From: Kitasatospora phosalacinea
GTDB taxonomy: Bacteria; Actinomycetota; Actinomycetes; Streptomycetales; Streptomycetaceae
Reading direction: 5' to 3'
DNA: 64,000 nt
NCBI RefSeq assembly: GCF_000717185.1
Contig: NZ_JNYE01000004.1
Location: 1-64,000, forward strand
The notes under the pieces are model-generated. The model was not told the DNA's origin, did not search any database, and worked only from the letters and a program-made list of their open reading frames with translations. This document shows positions 32,304 to 41,409 of this stretch, piece by piece. Numbering within the stretch: position 1 is the stretch's first letter; each line of letters begins with the position of its first letter. The position numbers were made by a program, and so were the translations under genes.

Positions 32304-33019
32304 GCGGGCCGCGCCGGACCCGGCCGCAGCGGTCGGAGGACGTCCCCGCGCCGAAGGGCGCGGGCGAGCGGACGGCCGGGCGCCGCGGGGTGCCCTGGTA
32401 CGTCTCCCTGCCGGTCACGCTGGCCGTGATCCTGGCACTGTTCCTGGCGATGGGGAACCTGGGCTGGCTGCCGGGGATCCCCAACCCCTTCGGCGAGAAG
32501 ACGGTCGACCGCAGCCAGCCCGCGGTCCTCAAGTCGGTGCAGAACATGAGCCGTTACAACGCGGCCACCGGCGACTTCCAGGTCATCGTGGACCTCGCGA
32601 ACGAGGCGAAGTTCCTGCCGTCGGCGATCCTGGGCTCCCGCAGCCTGTACGTGGGCTCGGGCAGCGTCGAGGCGTACGTGGACCTCGGCAAGCTCGGGGC
32701 GGACTCGGTGAAGGTCTCCGAGGACCGGCGGACGGCGTCCGTCACCATCCCGCACGCGCAGCTCGCCGGGGCGGCGCTGGACGTCGAGCGCTCCTACATG
32801 TACTCGCACGAGCGCGGCCTGTTCGACCGGCTCGGCGACCTGTTCTCGGACAGCACCGCCGAGGACCAGCACAAGGTGGAGATGCTCGCCGTCGAGAAGA
32901 TCGACAAGGCGGCGAAGGACACCGAACTGACGGCGACCGCGGAGACCAACACCAAGGCGATGCTCACGGGCCTGCTGACCTCGCTGGGCTTCACCCAGGT
33001 CACGGTCACCGTGGCCTGA
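32300..33019 (+). CDS. DUF4230 membrane-anchored protein
   Basis: A 239-residue protein with one N-terminal helix (WYVSLPVTLAVILALFLAMGNLGWL, about residues 33-57) and a DUF4230 outer domain: LKSVQNMSRYNAATGDFQVIVDL, LYVGSGSVEAYVDLGKL and the long C-terminal helices ending LGFTQVTVTVA. Function unknown. The GTG overlaps the AAA ATPase stop (GTGA), so the pair is translationally coupled and may form one complex. Confidence 0.88.
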   Translation: MSGPRRTRPQRSEDVPAPKGAGERTAGRRGVPWYVSLPVTLAVILALFLAMGNLGWLPGIPNPFGEKTVDRSQPAVLKSVQNMSRYNAATGDFQVIVDLANEAKFLPSAILGSRSLYVGSGSVEAYVDLGKLGADSVKVSEDRRTASVTIPHAQLAGAALDVERSYMYSHERGLFDRLGDLFSDSTAEDQHKVEMLAVEKIDKAAKDTELTATAETNTKAMLTGLLTSLGFTQVTVTVA

Positions 33020-33029
33020 CGCGACGGCC

Positions 33030-33079
33030 GCGACGGCCGCGGGCCGGCCCCCGGGCGGGGGTCGGCCCGCGGCCGTCGC
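33030..33079. terminator. Bidirectional terminator, 24-bp stem
   Basis: Arms 33030-33053 and 33056-33079 pair over 24 bp with one wobble around a 2-nt loop, between the convergent DUF4230 and CNNM genes. One of the strongest hairpins in the window; its near-zero loop resembles a cruciform. Confidence 0.88.
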
Positions 33080-33090
33080 GGGCCGCGCCG

Positions 33091-34140
33091 TCAGCGCTGG
33101 GCGGCGGCGGGCGGCCGGTGGTCGGGGTCGTGCACCTCGCCGACCAGTTCCTCCAGCACGTCCTCCAGGGCGACCAGGCCGAGCTGGCGCCCGTCCGGGT
33201 CGACCACGGCGGCCAGGTGGGCGGCGGCGCGGCGCATCGCGGCGAGCGCGTCGTCCAGCGGCAGGCCGGAGCGCAGCACGGTGATCGGCCGCCACAGCCG
33301 GGCCGGGACGGGCGCGGCGAGGTCGTCGGCCTCCAGCGAGTCCTTGACGTGCAGGTAGCCGAGGACGGTGCCCTGCTCGTCGGCGACCGGGAAGCGGGAG
33401 AAACCGGTGCGCACGGCCAGGCGCTGGATCTCCTCGCCGGTGACCTCGCGGCCGACGGTGACCAGCTGCTCGGGGTCGAGCAGCACCTCGGTGACCGGGC
33501 GGCGGCCCATCTCCAGGGCGTCCTCCAGGCGTTCGCGGCGGCTGTCGTCGAGCAGCCCGGCCTCGCCGGAGTCGGTGAGCATCAGCAGCAGCTGCTCGCT
33601 GGTGGCGACCGAGTCGACCTCGTCCTTGGGCTCGACCCGGAACAGCCGCAGCACGCCGTTGGCGAAGGCGTTCAGGAAGGCGATGAACGGGGCGAGCAGG
33701 CGGGCCAGGCGGTCCAGCGGCGGGCCGAGCCAGAGCGCGGCCTTCTCCGGCCCGGCCAGGGCGAGGTTCTTCGGGACCATCTCGCCGATCACCATGTGCA
33801 GGAACACCACGATGCTCAGCGCGATGACGTAGCTCAGCAGGTGCATCGCCGAGTCGGGCACGCCGAGCGCGTGGAAGGCGGGCTCCAGCAGGTGCGCGAT
33901 GGTGGGTTCGGCGAGCGCGCCCAGCAGCAGCGAGCAGACGGTGATGCCGAGTTGGGCGGCGGCCAGCATCGCGGAGACATTGGACAGCGCGTGCAGGACG
34001 GTGCGGGCGCGCTTGTCGCCCGCCTCGGCGAGCGGTTCGACCTGGCTGCGGCGCACCGAGATGACGGCGAACTCGGCGCCGACGAAGAAGGCGTTGCCGA
34101 GCAGCAGGAGCAGGGAGAAGGCGAGTTGCAGGGCGCTCAT
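33091..34140 (-). CDS. CNNM/CBS-domain (hemolysin-like) membrane protein, short
   Basis: A 349-residue CNNM/DUF21 transporter. The DUF21 membrane domain has about four helices (ALQLAFSLLLLLGNAFFVGAEFAVISV; MLAAAQLGITVCSLLLGALAEP; VIALSIVVFLHMVIGEMVPKNLAL), with two CBS domains after it (VTEVLLDPEQLVTVG; PITVLRSGLPLDDALAAM). The CorC_HlyC domain of its neighbour is absent. Family members export Mg2+/Co2+ or sense adenine nucleotides. The ATG overlaps the upstream paralogue's stop by 4 bp (ATGA). Confidence 0.9.
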   Translation of the reverse strand: MSALQLAFSLLLLLGNAFFVGAEFAVISVRRSQVEPLAEAGDKRARTVLHALSNVSAMLAAAQLGITVCSLLLGALAEPTIAHLLEPAFHALGVPDSAMHLLSYVIALSIVVFLHMVIGEMVPKNLALAGPEKAALWLGPPLDRLARLLAPFIAFLNAFANGVLRLFRVEPKDEVDSVATSEQLLLMLTDSGEAGLLDDSRRERLEDALEMGRRPVTEVLLDPEQLVTVGREVTGEEIQRLAVRTGFSRFPVADEQGTVLGYLHVKDSLEADDLAAPVPARLWRPITVLRSGLPLDDALAAMRRAAAHLAAVVDPDGRQLGLVALEDVLEELVGEVHDPDHRPPAAAQR

Positions 34141-35471
34141 CGGTGGCCGTCCAGGTCGTCGTGCCCGTCGTGCACCCGGCGGACCTCGACCCGGCTGGTG
34201 CGGTGCCGGTCGACGGCGGTCACCGTCAGCTCCCAGCCGGGCAGGTGGGCGTGCTCGCCGACGGCGGGGAGCTTGCCGAGCAGGTCGGCGAGCAGGCCGC
34301 CGAGCGTCTCGTACGGGCCGTCGGGGGCGTTCAGGCCGATCTTGGCGAGCTGGTCGAGCCGGGCCCGGCCGTCGGCGTCCCAGACCGGCAGTCCGTCGCG
34401 CGGGGCGAGCGGGCGCAGGTCGGGGGTGTCGGCGGGGTCGTGCTCGTCCTGGACCTCGCCGACCACCTCCTCGACGATGTCCTCGATGGTGGCGACGCCC
34501 GCGGTGCCGCCGTACTCGTCGACCACCACGGCCATCGGTTCGCGGCCGCGCAGCAGGTCGAGCAGCCGCTCGGCGGGCATGGTCTCGGGCACCAGCAGCG
34601 GCGGGGCGGCCAGGTGGCGGACCCTGGTGTGGTCGCGCCGCCCGGCGGGGACGGCGAGGGCGTCCTTGAGGGTGACGGTGCCGGTGACCTCGTCGAGGCT
34701 CTCGGCGTACACCGGGAAGCGGCTCAGCCCGGTGGCCCGGGTCAGGTTGAGCACGTCGGTGGCGGTGGCGTCCTCCTGGAGGGCGGCGACGTCGATCCGC
34801 GGGGTCATCACGGACTCGGCGGTCAGCTCGCGCAGGCCCAGGGTGCGGACGAACAGCGTCGCGGACTGCTCGTCCATCACGCCGGCCTGGTACGAGTGCC
34901 GGGCCAGCGCGACGAGTTCGTCGGCGGTGCGGGCGTGGCCGAGCTCCTCCTGCGGTTCGACGCCGAGGGCCCGGACGATCCGGTCGGCGGAGCCGTTGAG
35001 GAACGCGATCAGCGGTCGGCAGGCGGCGGAGAACGCGCGCTGCGGGCCGACCACCGCGTAGGCGACCTGGATCGGCCGGGAGATCGCCCAGTTCTTCGGG
35101 ACGAGCTCGCCGATCACCATCTGGATCACGGTGGCCAGCACCAGGCCGACCAGCACCGCGGTGCCGCGGGCCGCCGACTCGGGCAGGCCGACGGCGGTGA
35201 ACACCGGCGTGAGCAGGACGGACAGCGCCGGTTCGGCGAGCATGCCGACCACCAGTGAGGTGATGGTGATGCCGAGTTGGGCGCCGGAGAGCTGGAAGGA
35301 CAGCTTGTGCAGGGCCTTCGACAGGCTCTTGGCCTTGCGGTCGCCGCCGGCCGCGGCGCGTTCCACCGTGCCGCGGTCGGCGGTCACGAACGCGAACTCG
35401 GCGGCCACGAACAGGCCGTTGGCGAGGATGAGCAGGAATGCCGCGAGCAGCAGGAGCCAGGCGGTGGTCAT
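34137..35471 (-). CDS. CNNM/CBS/CorC-domain (hemolysin-like) membrane protein
   Basis: A 444-residue paralogue of the downstream gene. DUF21 helices (AWLLLLAAFLLILANGLFVAAEFAFV; TAVLVGLVLATVIQMVIGELVPKNWAI), two CBS domains (AESVMTPRIDVAALQ; MAVVVDEYGGTAGVATIEDIVEEVVGE) and a C-terminal CorC_HlyC domain (LPVWDADGRARLDQL, then YETLGGLLADLLGKLP). The two genes overlap by 4 bp and probably make a heteromeric divalent-cation transporter or sensor. Confidence 0.92.
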   Translation of the reverse strand: MTTAWLLLLAAFLLILANGLFVAAEFAFVTADRGTVERAAAGGDRKAKSLSKALHKLSFQLSGAQLGITITSLVVGMLAEPALSVLLTPVFTAVGLPESAARGTAVLVGLVLATVIQMVIGELVPKNWAISRPIQVAYAVVGPQRAFSAACRPLIAFLNGSADRIVRALGVEPQEELGHARTADELVALARHSYQAGVMDEQSATLFVRTLGLRELTAESVMTPRIDVAALQEDATATDVLNLTRATGLSRFPVYAESLDEVTGTVTLKDALAVPAGRRDHTRVRHLAAPPLLVPETMPAERLLDLLRGREPMAVVVDEYGGTAGVATIEDIVEEVVGEVQDEHDPADTPDLRPLAPRDGLPVWDADGRARLDQLAKIGLNAPDGPYETLGGLLADLLGKLPAVGEHAHLPGWELTVTAVDRHRTSRVEVRRVHDGHDDLDGHR

Positions 35472-35679
35472 CGGGCCGCCCGCCTTCCCTGACTGGAAAC
35501 GTGCGCGGCGGCGCGGGTACTACCGGACGGATCGTCCATCGAGGGGAGGTGTCACTCCTCTGGTCGCGGGCGGACGCGGGGAGCCCGGTTCTCGGGTGGG
35601 CTTTGCCGCGGTTTTACCAGCGTAGACGATACCCGAACGCTTCCGGGGCCCCTGTTCGACCCGTCCGTCCGGGGGCGTG

Positions 35680-36144
35680 TCAGGGCCGCTGCCCCCCGGT
35701 GCCGCGCTGCTCGACCAGGTCGCGCAGGGCGCGGGCGGCGGCGATGGCCTGCTCGCGCCCGCCGCCGGGCTGGATGCCGACGGCGGCCAGCGCGGTGCCG
35801 TCCGCGAGGTCGAGCACCACCCAGGGGTCGCCCGCCCGGAAGTTCACCCGGACCACCTCGGCCCAGGACAACCGCCGGCTGCGGACGAAGTTGACCACGG
35901 TCAGGCCCGCCTCGTCGGCGACCACCTGGGGGCGGGCCAGCATCACGCCGACCGCGGCGAACAGCAGGCCGGACCCGACCATCATCGCCCGGTCGTTGAA
36001 CTGCCAGCTCTCCGGCAGCACGACGGCGAGCACCGAGAACAGCACCACCATCACGGCGCACAGCGCGTAGAGCACGACGCGGTTGCGGCGGGGCGCCCAG
36101 GTCACGGGCAGGGCGGTGGCGGCGGCGGCGGGCGGCACGGGCAC
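35680..36144 (-). CDS. PH-domain-like membrane protein
   Basis: A 154-residue protein with two close helices (VVLYALCAVMVVLFSVLAVVL; AMMVGSGLLFAAVGVMLA) followed by a bacterial PH-like domain (VVADEAGLTVVNFVRSRRLSWAEVVRVNFRAGDPWVVLDLADGT pattern). GTG at 36144 is chosen because GGAG lies 6-7 nt upstream and the helices start soon after. It lies 56 bp downstream of hisG on the same strand, a conserved place in Streptomyces. Function unknown. Confidence 0.82.
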   Translation of the reverse strand: MPVPPAAAATALPVTWAPRRNRVVLYALCAVMVVLFSVLAVVLPESWQFNDRAMMVGSGLLFAAVGVMLARPQVVADEAGLTVVNFVRSRRLSWAEVVRVNFRAGDPWVVLDLADGTALAAVGIQPGGGREQAIAAARALRDLVEQRGTGGQRP

Positions 36145-36200
36145 GGGTGGCTCCAGGGTGGCGCGGGGGCCGCGGGCGGCGGCCCCCGTCCGGTGGCGGG

Positions 36201-37049
36201 TCAGATGCGGCAGGCGTGGATGTTGGTGACCAGGATGGCGCGGGCGCCGATCGCCCACAGGTCGTCCATGATCCGCTGGGCCTCCTTGCGGAGCACCATC
36301 GAGCGGACGGCCACCCAGCCCTCGGTGTGCAGCGGCGAGACGGTCGGCGACTCCAGGCCCGGGGTGAGGGCGACGGCCTCGCCGACCTTCTCCGCGCGGA
36401 TGTCGTAGTCCATCAGCACGTAGCGGCGGGCCACCAGCACGCCCTGCAGGCGGCGCAGGAACTGCTCGACCGCGGCGTCCTCGCCCGCGCCCTTGGAGCG
36501 GATCACCACGGCGTCGGAGACCAGGATCGGGTCGCCGAACACCTCCAGGCCCGCGTTGCGCAGGCTGGTGCCGGTCTCCACCACGTCGGCGATCACGTCG
36601 GCGACGCCCAGGTGCACGGCGGTCTCGACCGCGCCGTCCAGCTTGGTGACGGTGGCCTTCACGCCGTGCTCGGCGAGGTGCTGCTCGACCAGGCCGGTGT
36701 ACGAGGTGGCGATCCGCAGGCCGTCCAGGTCACGGACGTCGGAGAGCTCGGTGCCGACCGGCTTGGCGAAGCGGAACGTCGACCCGGCGAAGCCGAGCGC
36801 GAGCACCTCCTCGGCCTCCGAGGCGGAGTCCAGCAGCAGGTCGCGGCCGGTGATGCCGACGTCGAGCCGGCCGGAGCCGACGTACACGGCGATGTCGCGC
36901 GGGCGCAGGAAGAAGAACTCGACCTGGTTGTCCGGGTCGACCAGGACGAGTTCCTTGGCCTCCTTGCGCTGCCGGTAGCCGGCCTCATGGAGCATCTCCG
37001 CCGCGGGACCCGAGAGCGAACCCTTGTTGGGGACGGCGATGCGGAGCAT
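36201..37049 (-). CDS. hisG: ATP phosphoribosyltransferase (HisG, long form)
   Basis: A 282-residue enzyme for the first committed step of histidine synthesis (ATP + PRPP to phosphoribosyl-ATP). MLRIAVPNKGSLSGPA, the substrate loop VGITGRDLL, DGLRIATSYTGLV, VIADVVETGTSLRNAGLEV (PRPP loop) and the C-terminal regulatory ACT-like domain (WVAVRSMVLRKEAQRIMDDL, GARAILVTNIHACRI) are present, so it is the feedback-inhibited long form. ATG at 37049. It follows hisE by 43 bp. Confidence 0.97.
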   Translation of the reverse strand: MLRIAVPNKGSLSGPAAEMLHEAGYRQRKEAKELVLVDPDNQVEFFFLRPRDIAVYVGSGRLDVGITGRDLLLDSASEAEEVLALGFAGSTFRFAKPVGTELSDVRDLDGLRIATSYTGLVEQHLAEHGVKATVTKLDGAVETAVHLGVADVIADVVETGTSLRNAGLEVFGDPILVSDAVVIRSKGAGEDAAVEQFLRRLQGVLVARRYVLMDYDIRAEKVGEAVALTPGLESPTVSPLHTEGWVAVRSMVLRKEAQRIMDDLWAIGARAILVTNIHACRI

Positions 37050-37092
37050 GAGAGGCGAACCCTTCGCGTTGGCGATCATTGTGGGGTGGGGC

Positions 37093-37365
37093 TTAGAGGT
37101 ACTTGTAGACGTCTTCGAGCGTCAGCCCGCGGGCGAGCATCATCACCTGGACGTGGTAGAGGAGCTGGGAGATCTCCTCCGCCGCCTCCTCGGGCGACTG
37201 GTACTCGGCGGCCATCCAGACCTCGGCGGCCTCCTCGACGACCTTCTTGCCGATCGCGTGGACGCCCTGCTGCACGAGCTGGGCGGTACGGGAGGTCGCG
37301 GGGTCGCCGGTGGCGGCCTTCTGCTGGAGCTCGGCGAAGAGCTCCTCGAATGTCTTGGAAGCCAT
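37093..37365 (-). CDS. hisE: Phosphoribosyl-ATP pyrophosphatase
   Basis: A 90-residue HisE that removes pyrophosphate from phosphoribosyl-ATP, the second step of histidine synthesis. [31 protein letters not shown] (metal-binding Glu cluster) and [20 protein letters not shown] match the MazG-like fold. Immediately upstream of hisG; they form an operon. Confidence 0.96.
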   Translation of the reverse strand: MASKTFEELFAELQQKAATGDPATSRTAQLVQQGVHAIGKKVVEEAAEVWMAAEYQSPEEAAEEISQLLYHVQVMMLARGLTLEDVYKYL

Positions 37366-37454
37366 GATGGGCTCACCTTACGGGGTGCGGGCTGACGGAC
37401 GGTAAACGGTTTCGCACCGTGGACAGTCGGATGGACGACCGGACGGACGGCCGG

Positions 37455-37952
37455 TCAGCTCCGCGGGGCGGCCGCGGCGCGCAGCGCGGCCGCGGTGGCC
37501 ACCGCGGCGGTGACCGCCTCGTGGCCCTTGTCCTCGGCGGAGCCGGGCAGCCCGGCCCGGTCCAGCGCCTGCTGCTCGGTGTCGCAGGTGAGCACTCCGA
37601 AGCCGACCGGGACGCCGGTGTCCACCGACACCCGGGTCAGGCCGAGGGTGGCGCCCTGGCAGACGTAGTCGAAGTGCGGGGTGCCGCCGCGGATCACCAC
37701 GCCCAGCGCCACCACCGCGTCGTAGCCCGCGTCGGCCAGGCGCTTGGCGGCGACCGGCAGCTCGAAGGTGCCGGGGACGCGGACCACGGTGGCGCCGCCG
37801 TCCGCGCCGAGCTCCTTCAGGGCGCGCTGGGCGCCGTCCAGCAGGCCGTTCATCACCTGCTCGTGCCACTGGGCGGCGACGACCGCGACCCGCAGGTCGG
37901 CGGTGTTCTCCAGGTTCTCCGGGGACAGGACGGGGGCTCCGTGGCCGGCCAT
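37455..37952 (-). CDS. ribH: 6,7-dimethyl-8-ribityllumazine synthase
   Basis: A 165-residue riboflavin-pathway enzyme condensing the pyrimidine intermediate with 3,4-dihydroxy-2-butanone-4-phosphate. Motifs: [52 protein letters not shown] (active-site His) and [20 protein letters not shown]. It is the last gene of the rib operon, separated from ribBA by 87 bp. Confidence 0.97.
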   Translation of the reverse strand: MAGHGAPVLSPENLENTADLRVAVVAAQWHEQVMNGLLDGAQRALKELGADGGATVVRVPGTFELPVAAKRLADAGYDAVVALGVVIRGGTPHFDYVCQGATLGLTRVSVDTGVPVGFGVLTCDTEQQALDRAGLPGSAEDKGHEAVTAAVATAAALRAAAAPRS

Positions 37953-38039
37953 GTTCGTCTTCCTCTGTTCGGTTGCTGACGTGCGTTCGGGGGTCTTGCT
38001 TTCGGGGGTCTTGCTGCGGTGCTTGCTTGCCGTCGTCGC

Positions 38040-39368
38040 TTACTTGCCGTCGTCGTCGAGCCACGGCAGGTCGTGGCCCATCCGGTCGCGCTTGGTGCGC
38101 AGGTAGCGCAGGTTGTGCTCGCCCGCGGCGGTGGGCAGCGGGCGGCGGGCGGCGACCTTGAGGCCGTGCTCGGTGAGCGCGGTCTGCTTGGCCGGGTTGT
38201 TGCTGAGCAGGGTCAGCGAGCGCACGCCGAGGTCGGTGAGCATCTGCGCGGCGATCGAGTAGTCGCGGGCGTCGGCGGGCAGGCCCTGGTCGAGGTTGGC
38301 GTCGACGGTGTCCAGGCCCTGCTCCTGCAGCTGGTAGGCGCGCAGCTTGTGGGCCAGGCCGATGCCGCGGCCCTCGTGGCCGCGCAGGTAGAGCACCACG
38401 CCGCGGCCGGCCTCGGCGACGGCGGCCAGCGAGGCCTGCAGCTGGGGGCCGCAGTCGCAGCGCAGCGAGCCGAACACGTCGCCGGTCAGGCACTCGGAGT
38501 GCAGCCGGACGAGCACGTCCTCGCCGTCGGGGAGCCGGCCGTCCGCGCCCAGGCCGCCCGCGACCAGGGCCAGGTGCTCGGTGCCGTCGATGGTGCCGCG
38601 GTACCCGACGGCGGTGAACGTGCCGTGCTCGGTGGGCAGTTGGGTGACGGCGGCGCGGTCGACGTGCAGTTCGGTGCGGCGGCGGTAGGCGATCAGGTCC
38701 TCGATCGAGATGATCGCCAGGCCGTGCTCGCGGGCGAAGGCGTGCAGTTCGGGCAGCCGGGCCATGGTGCCGTCGTCGTTGACCACCTCGGCGATGCCGC
38801 CCGCCGGGGCGAGCCCGGCGAGGCGGGCCAGGTCGACGGCGGCCTCGGTGTGGCCGGGGCGGACCAGCACGCCGCCGTCGACGGCGCGCAGCGGGAAGAC
38901 GTGCCCGGGGCGGGTCAGGTCGGCCGGTTCGGTGCCCGCACTGGCCAGCAGCTTGACGGTGCGGGCCCGGTCGGCGGCCGAGATGCCGGTGGAGACGCCG
39001 TCGCGGGCGTCCACCGAGACGGCGTAGGCGGTGCCCTTGCGGTCCTCGTTGACCCGGGTCATCGGCGGCAACTCCAGCCGGTCGAGCTCCTCGCCGGTCA
39101 TCGGCACGCAGATCACGCCGGAGGAGTAGCGGACGGTGAAGGCCAGCAGTTCGGGGGTGGCGGCGGAGGCGGCGAAGACGATGTCGCCCTCGTTCTCGCG
39201 GTCCTCGTCGTCGACCACGATCACGGCGCGGCCGAGCGCGACGTCGGCGATCGCGCGCTCGACCGGGTCGAGGGCGAGCGGCTCGGCGGCGGGCAGCGGC
39301 CGGTCGGCGGGCTCGGTGGCGGCGGGCTCGGTGGCGGCGGGCTCGGTGGCGGCAGGCTCGGTGCTCAT
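38040..39368 (-). CDS. ribBA: Bifunctional DHBP synthase/GTP cyclohydrolase II
   Basis: A 442-residue fusion that makes both precursors of riboflavin. The N-terminal DHBP synthase domain (about 30-235) has [14 protein letters not shown] and RPGHVFPL, followed by [11 protein letters not shown]. The GTP cyclohydrolase II domain (about 240-440) has the zinc ligands in [18 protein letters not shown] and catalytic [15 protein letters not shown]. Before them is an unusual repeat tail, four EPAAT units (residues 4-22). The ATG overlaps the stop of the upstream transporter gene (ATGA). Confidence 0.96.
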   Translation of the reverse strand: MSTEPAATEPAATEPAATEPADRPLPAAEPLALDPVERAIADVALGRAVIVVDDEDRENEGDIVFAASAATPELLAFTVRYSSGVICVPMTGEELDRLELPPMTRVNEDRKGTAYAVSVDARDGVSTGISAADRARTVKLLASAGTEPADLTRPGHVFPLRAVDGGVLVRPGHTEAAVDLARLAGLAPAGGIAEVVNDDGTMARLPELHAFAREHGLAIISIEDLIAYRRRTELHVDRAAVTQLPTEHGTFTAVGYRGTIDGTEHLALVAGGLGADGRLPDGEDVLVRLHSECLTGDVFGSLRCDCGPQLQASLAAVAEAGRGVVLYLRGHEGRGIGLAHKLRAYQLQEQGLDTVDANLDQGLPADARDYSIAAQMLTDLGVRSLTLLSNNPAKQTALTEHGLKVAARRPLPTAAGEHNLRYLRTKRDRMGHDLPWLDDDGK

Positions 39369-40006
39369 GCGGCGGCTCCCTTGGCGAGCGGGGCGGTTCG
39401 GGTGGCCCGGGCCTTCGTCCACCAGTTGGCCAGGCCGGCCACCACCAGGACGAAGTAGACGGTGAAGGTGAGGGCGGTGAAGGAGTAGCCGTGGTTGTAC
39501 GCGTAGGGCACGCCGATCAGGTCGACGGCCAGCCAGGCGAACCAGAACTCGACCCAGCCGCGGGCCTGGGCGTACATCGCGGCGAGCGTGCCGACGAAGA
39601 TGTAGGCGTCGAACAGCGGCGCGTAGGACAGCTTCGGTTCGATGTGGAAGAGCCAGGCGACGGCGGCGGTGCCGACCGCGGTGGCGGCGACCAGCACGGC
39701 CCGCTCGGTCCAGCTCGCGAAGCGCACCTCGACCTGGCCGGTGTCGCGGCGGCCGCGGTTCCACTGCGCCCAGCCCCAGACCGAGGCGACCACGACGATC
39801 GCCTGCTTGCCGATCAGGCCGGGCATGTGGCTGCCCCAGAAGGCGGTGATCAGCACCGCGCCGGCCAGCAGTTGGGCGGGCCAGGTCAGCACCGAGCGGC
39901 GCCAGCCGAGGGCCAGGCCGACCAGGCCGATCAGGTTGCCGACCATGTCGGCGACCTTCACGTCCTGCCCGAAGGCGGAGAAGGACAGGTCTGCGAACGC
40001 ACTCAC
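39365..40006 (-). CDS. ribM: PnuC/RibM-type riboflavin transporter
   Basis: A 213-residue membrane protein with about seven helices. [29 protein letters not shown] and [20 protein letters not shown] are typical of the PnuC family. Position inside an FMN-riboswitch-controlled rib operon identifies it as the riboflavin carrier RibM rather than the nicotinamide riboside carrier. GTG at 40006 overlaps the ribE stop (GTGA) with GGGGGG upstream. Confidence 0.9.
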   Translation of the reverse strand: MSAFADLSFSAFGQDVKVADMVGNLIGLVGLALGWRRSVLTWPAQLLAGAVLITAFWGSHMPGLIGKQAIVVVASVWGWAQWNRGRRDTGQVEVRFASWTERAVLVAATAVGTAAVAWLFHIEPKLSYAPLFDAYIFVGTLAAMYAQARGWVEFWFAWLAVDLIGVPYAYNHGYSFTALTFTVYFVLVVAGLANWWTKARATRTAPLAKGAAA

Positions 40007-40662
40007 TTGGTACCCCCCAGGGTGTCGGGCAGTGCACGGGCGTCGAGCAGCCGCTCGACGTACTTGGCGAGGACGTCCACCTCGAGGTTCACGGGCTCGC
40101 CAACCTGCCTGGCGCCCAGCGTGGTGAGGGCCAGGGTGGCGGGGATCAGCGAGACGGTGAACGAGTCGGGGGCCGCTTCGACGACGGTCAGGCTCACTCC
40201 GTCCACGGTGATCGACCCCTTCTCCACCAGGTAGCGCGAGATCGGCTGCGGCAGGCTGAAGCGCAGCACCTCCCAGCGCGGGTTCCCGTCCGCGTCGAGG
40301 TCGCCGGGCGCGCGGGAGAGCAGCGTGCCGGTGGCGTCGACGTGCCCCTGCACCAGGTGGCCGCCGAGCCGGGCGCCGAGCGCCATCGCCCTCTCCAGGT
40401 TGACCCGGGAGCCGGGGCGCAGCACGCCGAGGCTGGAGCGCTGCAGCGTCTCGCGCATCACGTCGGCGCTGAACTCGCCGCTGCGTTCGGCCAGTTGCTC
40501 GTTGTCGTCGAGGACGGTCAGGCAGACGCCGTTGACCGCGATCGAGTCGCCGTGCCGGGCGTCGGCCGTCACGACCGGGCCGCGCAGGCGGATGCGCGAG
40601 GATTCGCCGATCTCCTCGATGGAGACGACCTCGCCGAGCTCTTCGATGATGCCGGTGAACAC
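40003..40662 (-). CDS. ribE: Riboflavin synthase, alpha chain
   Basis: A 219-residue lumazine-binding enzyme catalysing dismutation of two ribityllumazines to riboflavin. The start [12 protein letters not shown] is characteristic, and two tandem lumazine-binding barrels are visible, each with a [12 protein letters not shown] motif ([12 protein letters not shown] near residue 48 and [12 protein letters not shown] near residue 149), plus [16 protein letters not shown] at 40662 follows GAGGAG. First gene of the operon, 184 bp behind the FMN riboswitch. Confidence 0.96.
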   Translation of the reverse strand: MFTGIIEELGEVVSIEEIGESSRIRLRGPVVTADARHGDSIAVNGVCLTVLDDNEQLAERSGEFSADVMRETLQRSSLGVLRPGSRVNLERAMALGARLGGHLVQGHVDATGTLLSRAPGDLDADGNPRWEVLRFSLPQPISRYLVEKGSITVDGVSLTVVEAAPDSFTVSLIPATLALTTLGARQVGEPVNLEVDVLAKYVERLLDARALPDTLGGTK

Positions 40663-40845
40663 CCGGGTTCTCCTCGCGCTTGGGCGCGGACTCCGGGGCG
40701 GCTCGTGGGAGTTGACTGCGGACGCATGCCCGACGGGGCGCACCCGGGGCGCCTGGGCTTCCTCGCCGAGGCACGGGTTCGCTGCCGTCCTGCTTCTCGC
40801 ACCCCGGCCCTCGGGTGGGCCGCGGTGCTGACACGCTTCGTCCGC

Positions 40846-40975
40846 CGCGCACGCCTCCCATCCGGACTTTAACCGTCGGTCCAGGAATTTCACCTGGTCA
40901 ACCGGCCGCTGGCTGCGGACGGGTCGCGGACTGTAACCGCCGGTTCGGATTTTCACCGACCCCGGAGTGCGCTGA
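40846..40975 (-). promoter_or_regulatory. FMN riboswitch (RFN element)
   Basis: On the minus strand the conserved RFN blocks appear in order: CCGGGGTCGGTGAAAATCC, ACCGGCGG, AGTCCGCGACCC, then GGTGAAATTCCTGGACCGACGG and AGTCCGGATGGGAGG, with P1 closing bases at each end. It controls ribE-ribM-ribBA-ribH, repressing them when FMN is plentiful. The 180 bp between it and ribE should hold the expression platform. No other gene is visible in 40663-41124. Confidence 0.96.
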
Positions 40976-41124
40976 ACGTCACTGATCTACTGCACCCACA
41001 TTGTTGCACGCGCGGGTGGTCGGGCCGCAAGGACGTGTCCTGTGGCCTGGTTCACGTCGGCGGCGCACGGTGGGAGGGAATAGTTCTCCGTACGGAGGGC
41101 TCCCGGCCGAGGAGTTGAACCGGA

Positions 41125-41373
41125 ATGGCGATGTTCATGGACGTCCACCACGGCATGGCGGGCATCACCGCCGAGCAGTTGAAGGCCGCGCACGAGGCGG
41201 ACCTCGCGGCGCAGGGCGAGGAGGGCGTGGAGTTCCAGCAGGCGTGGGCCGACCCGGACTCGGGCACGGTCTACTGCCTGTCCTCCGCCCCGACCCGGGA
41301 GGCCGTGCAGCGCGTGCACGAGCGCACCGGGCACCCGGCGGACGAGGTGCACCCGGTGCCGCTGCACGTCTAG
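41125..41373 (+). CDS. SCO4226-like (DUF4242) small protein
   Basis: An 82-residue protein similar to SCO4226 of S. coelicolor, a ferredoxin-like fold reported to bind nickel. It begins MAMFMDVHHGMAGITAEQL, has AHEADLAAQ and the segment GTVYCLSSAPTREAVQRVHERTGHPADEV, and ends in IHPVPL-type VHPVPLHV. The candidate metal ligands are the His residues in DVHHGM and HERTGHP plus the Cys. Stands alone between the riboswitch and a flavoprotein gene. Confidence 0.85.
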   Translation: MAMFMDVHHGMAGITAEQLKAAHEADLAAQGEEGVEFQQAWADPDSGTVYCLSSAPTREAVQRVHERTGHPADEVHPVPLHV

Positions 41374-41409
41374 CGGGCCCGGACATAAGCGGCGGTAGCG
41401 TCGGGCCAC

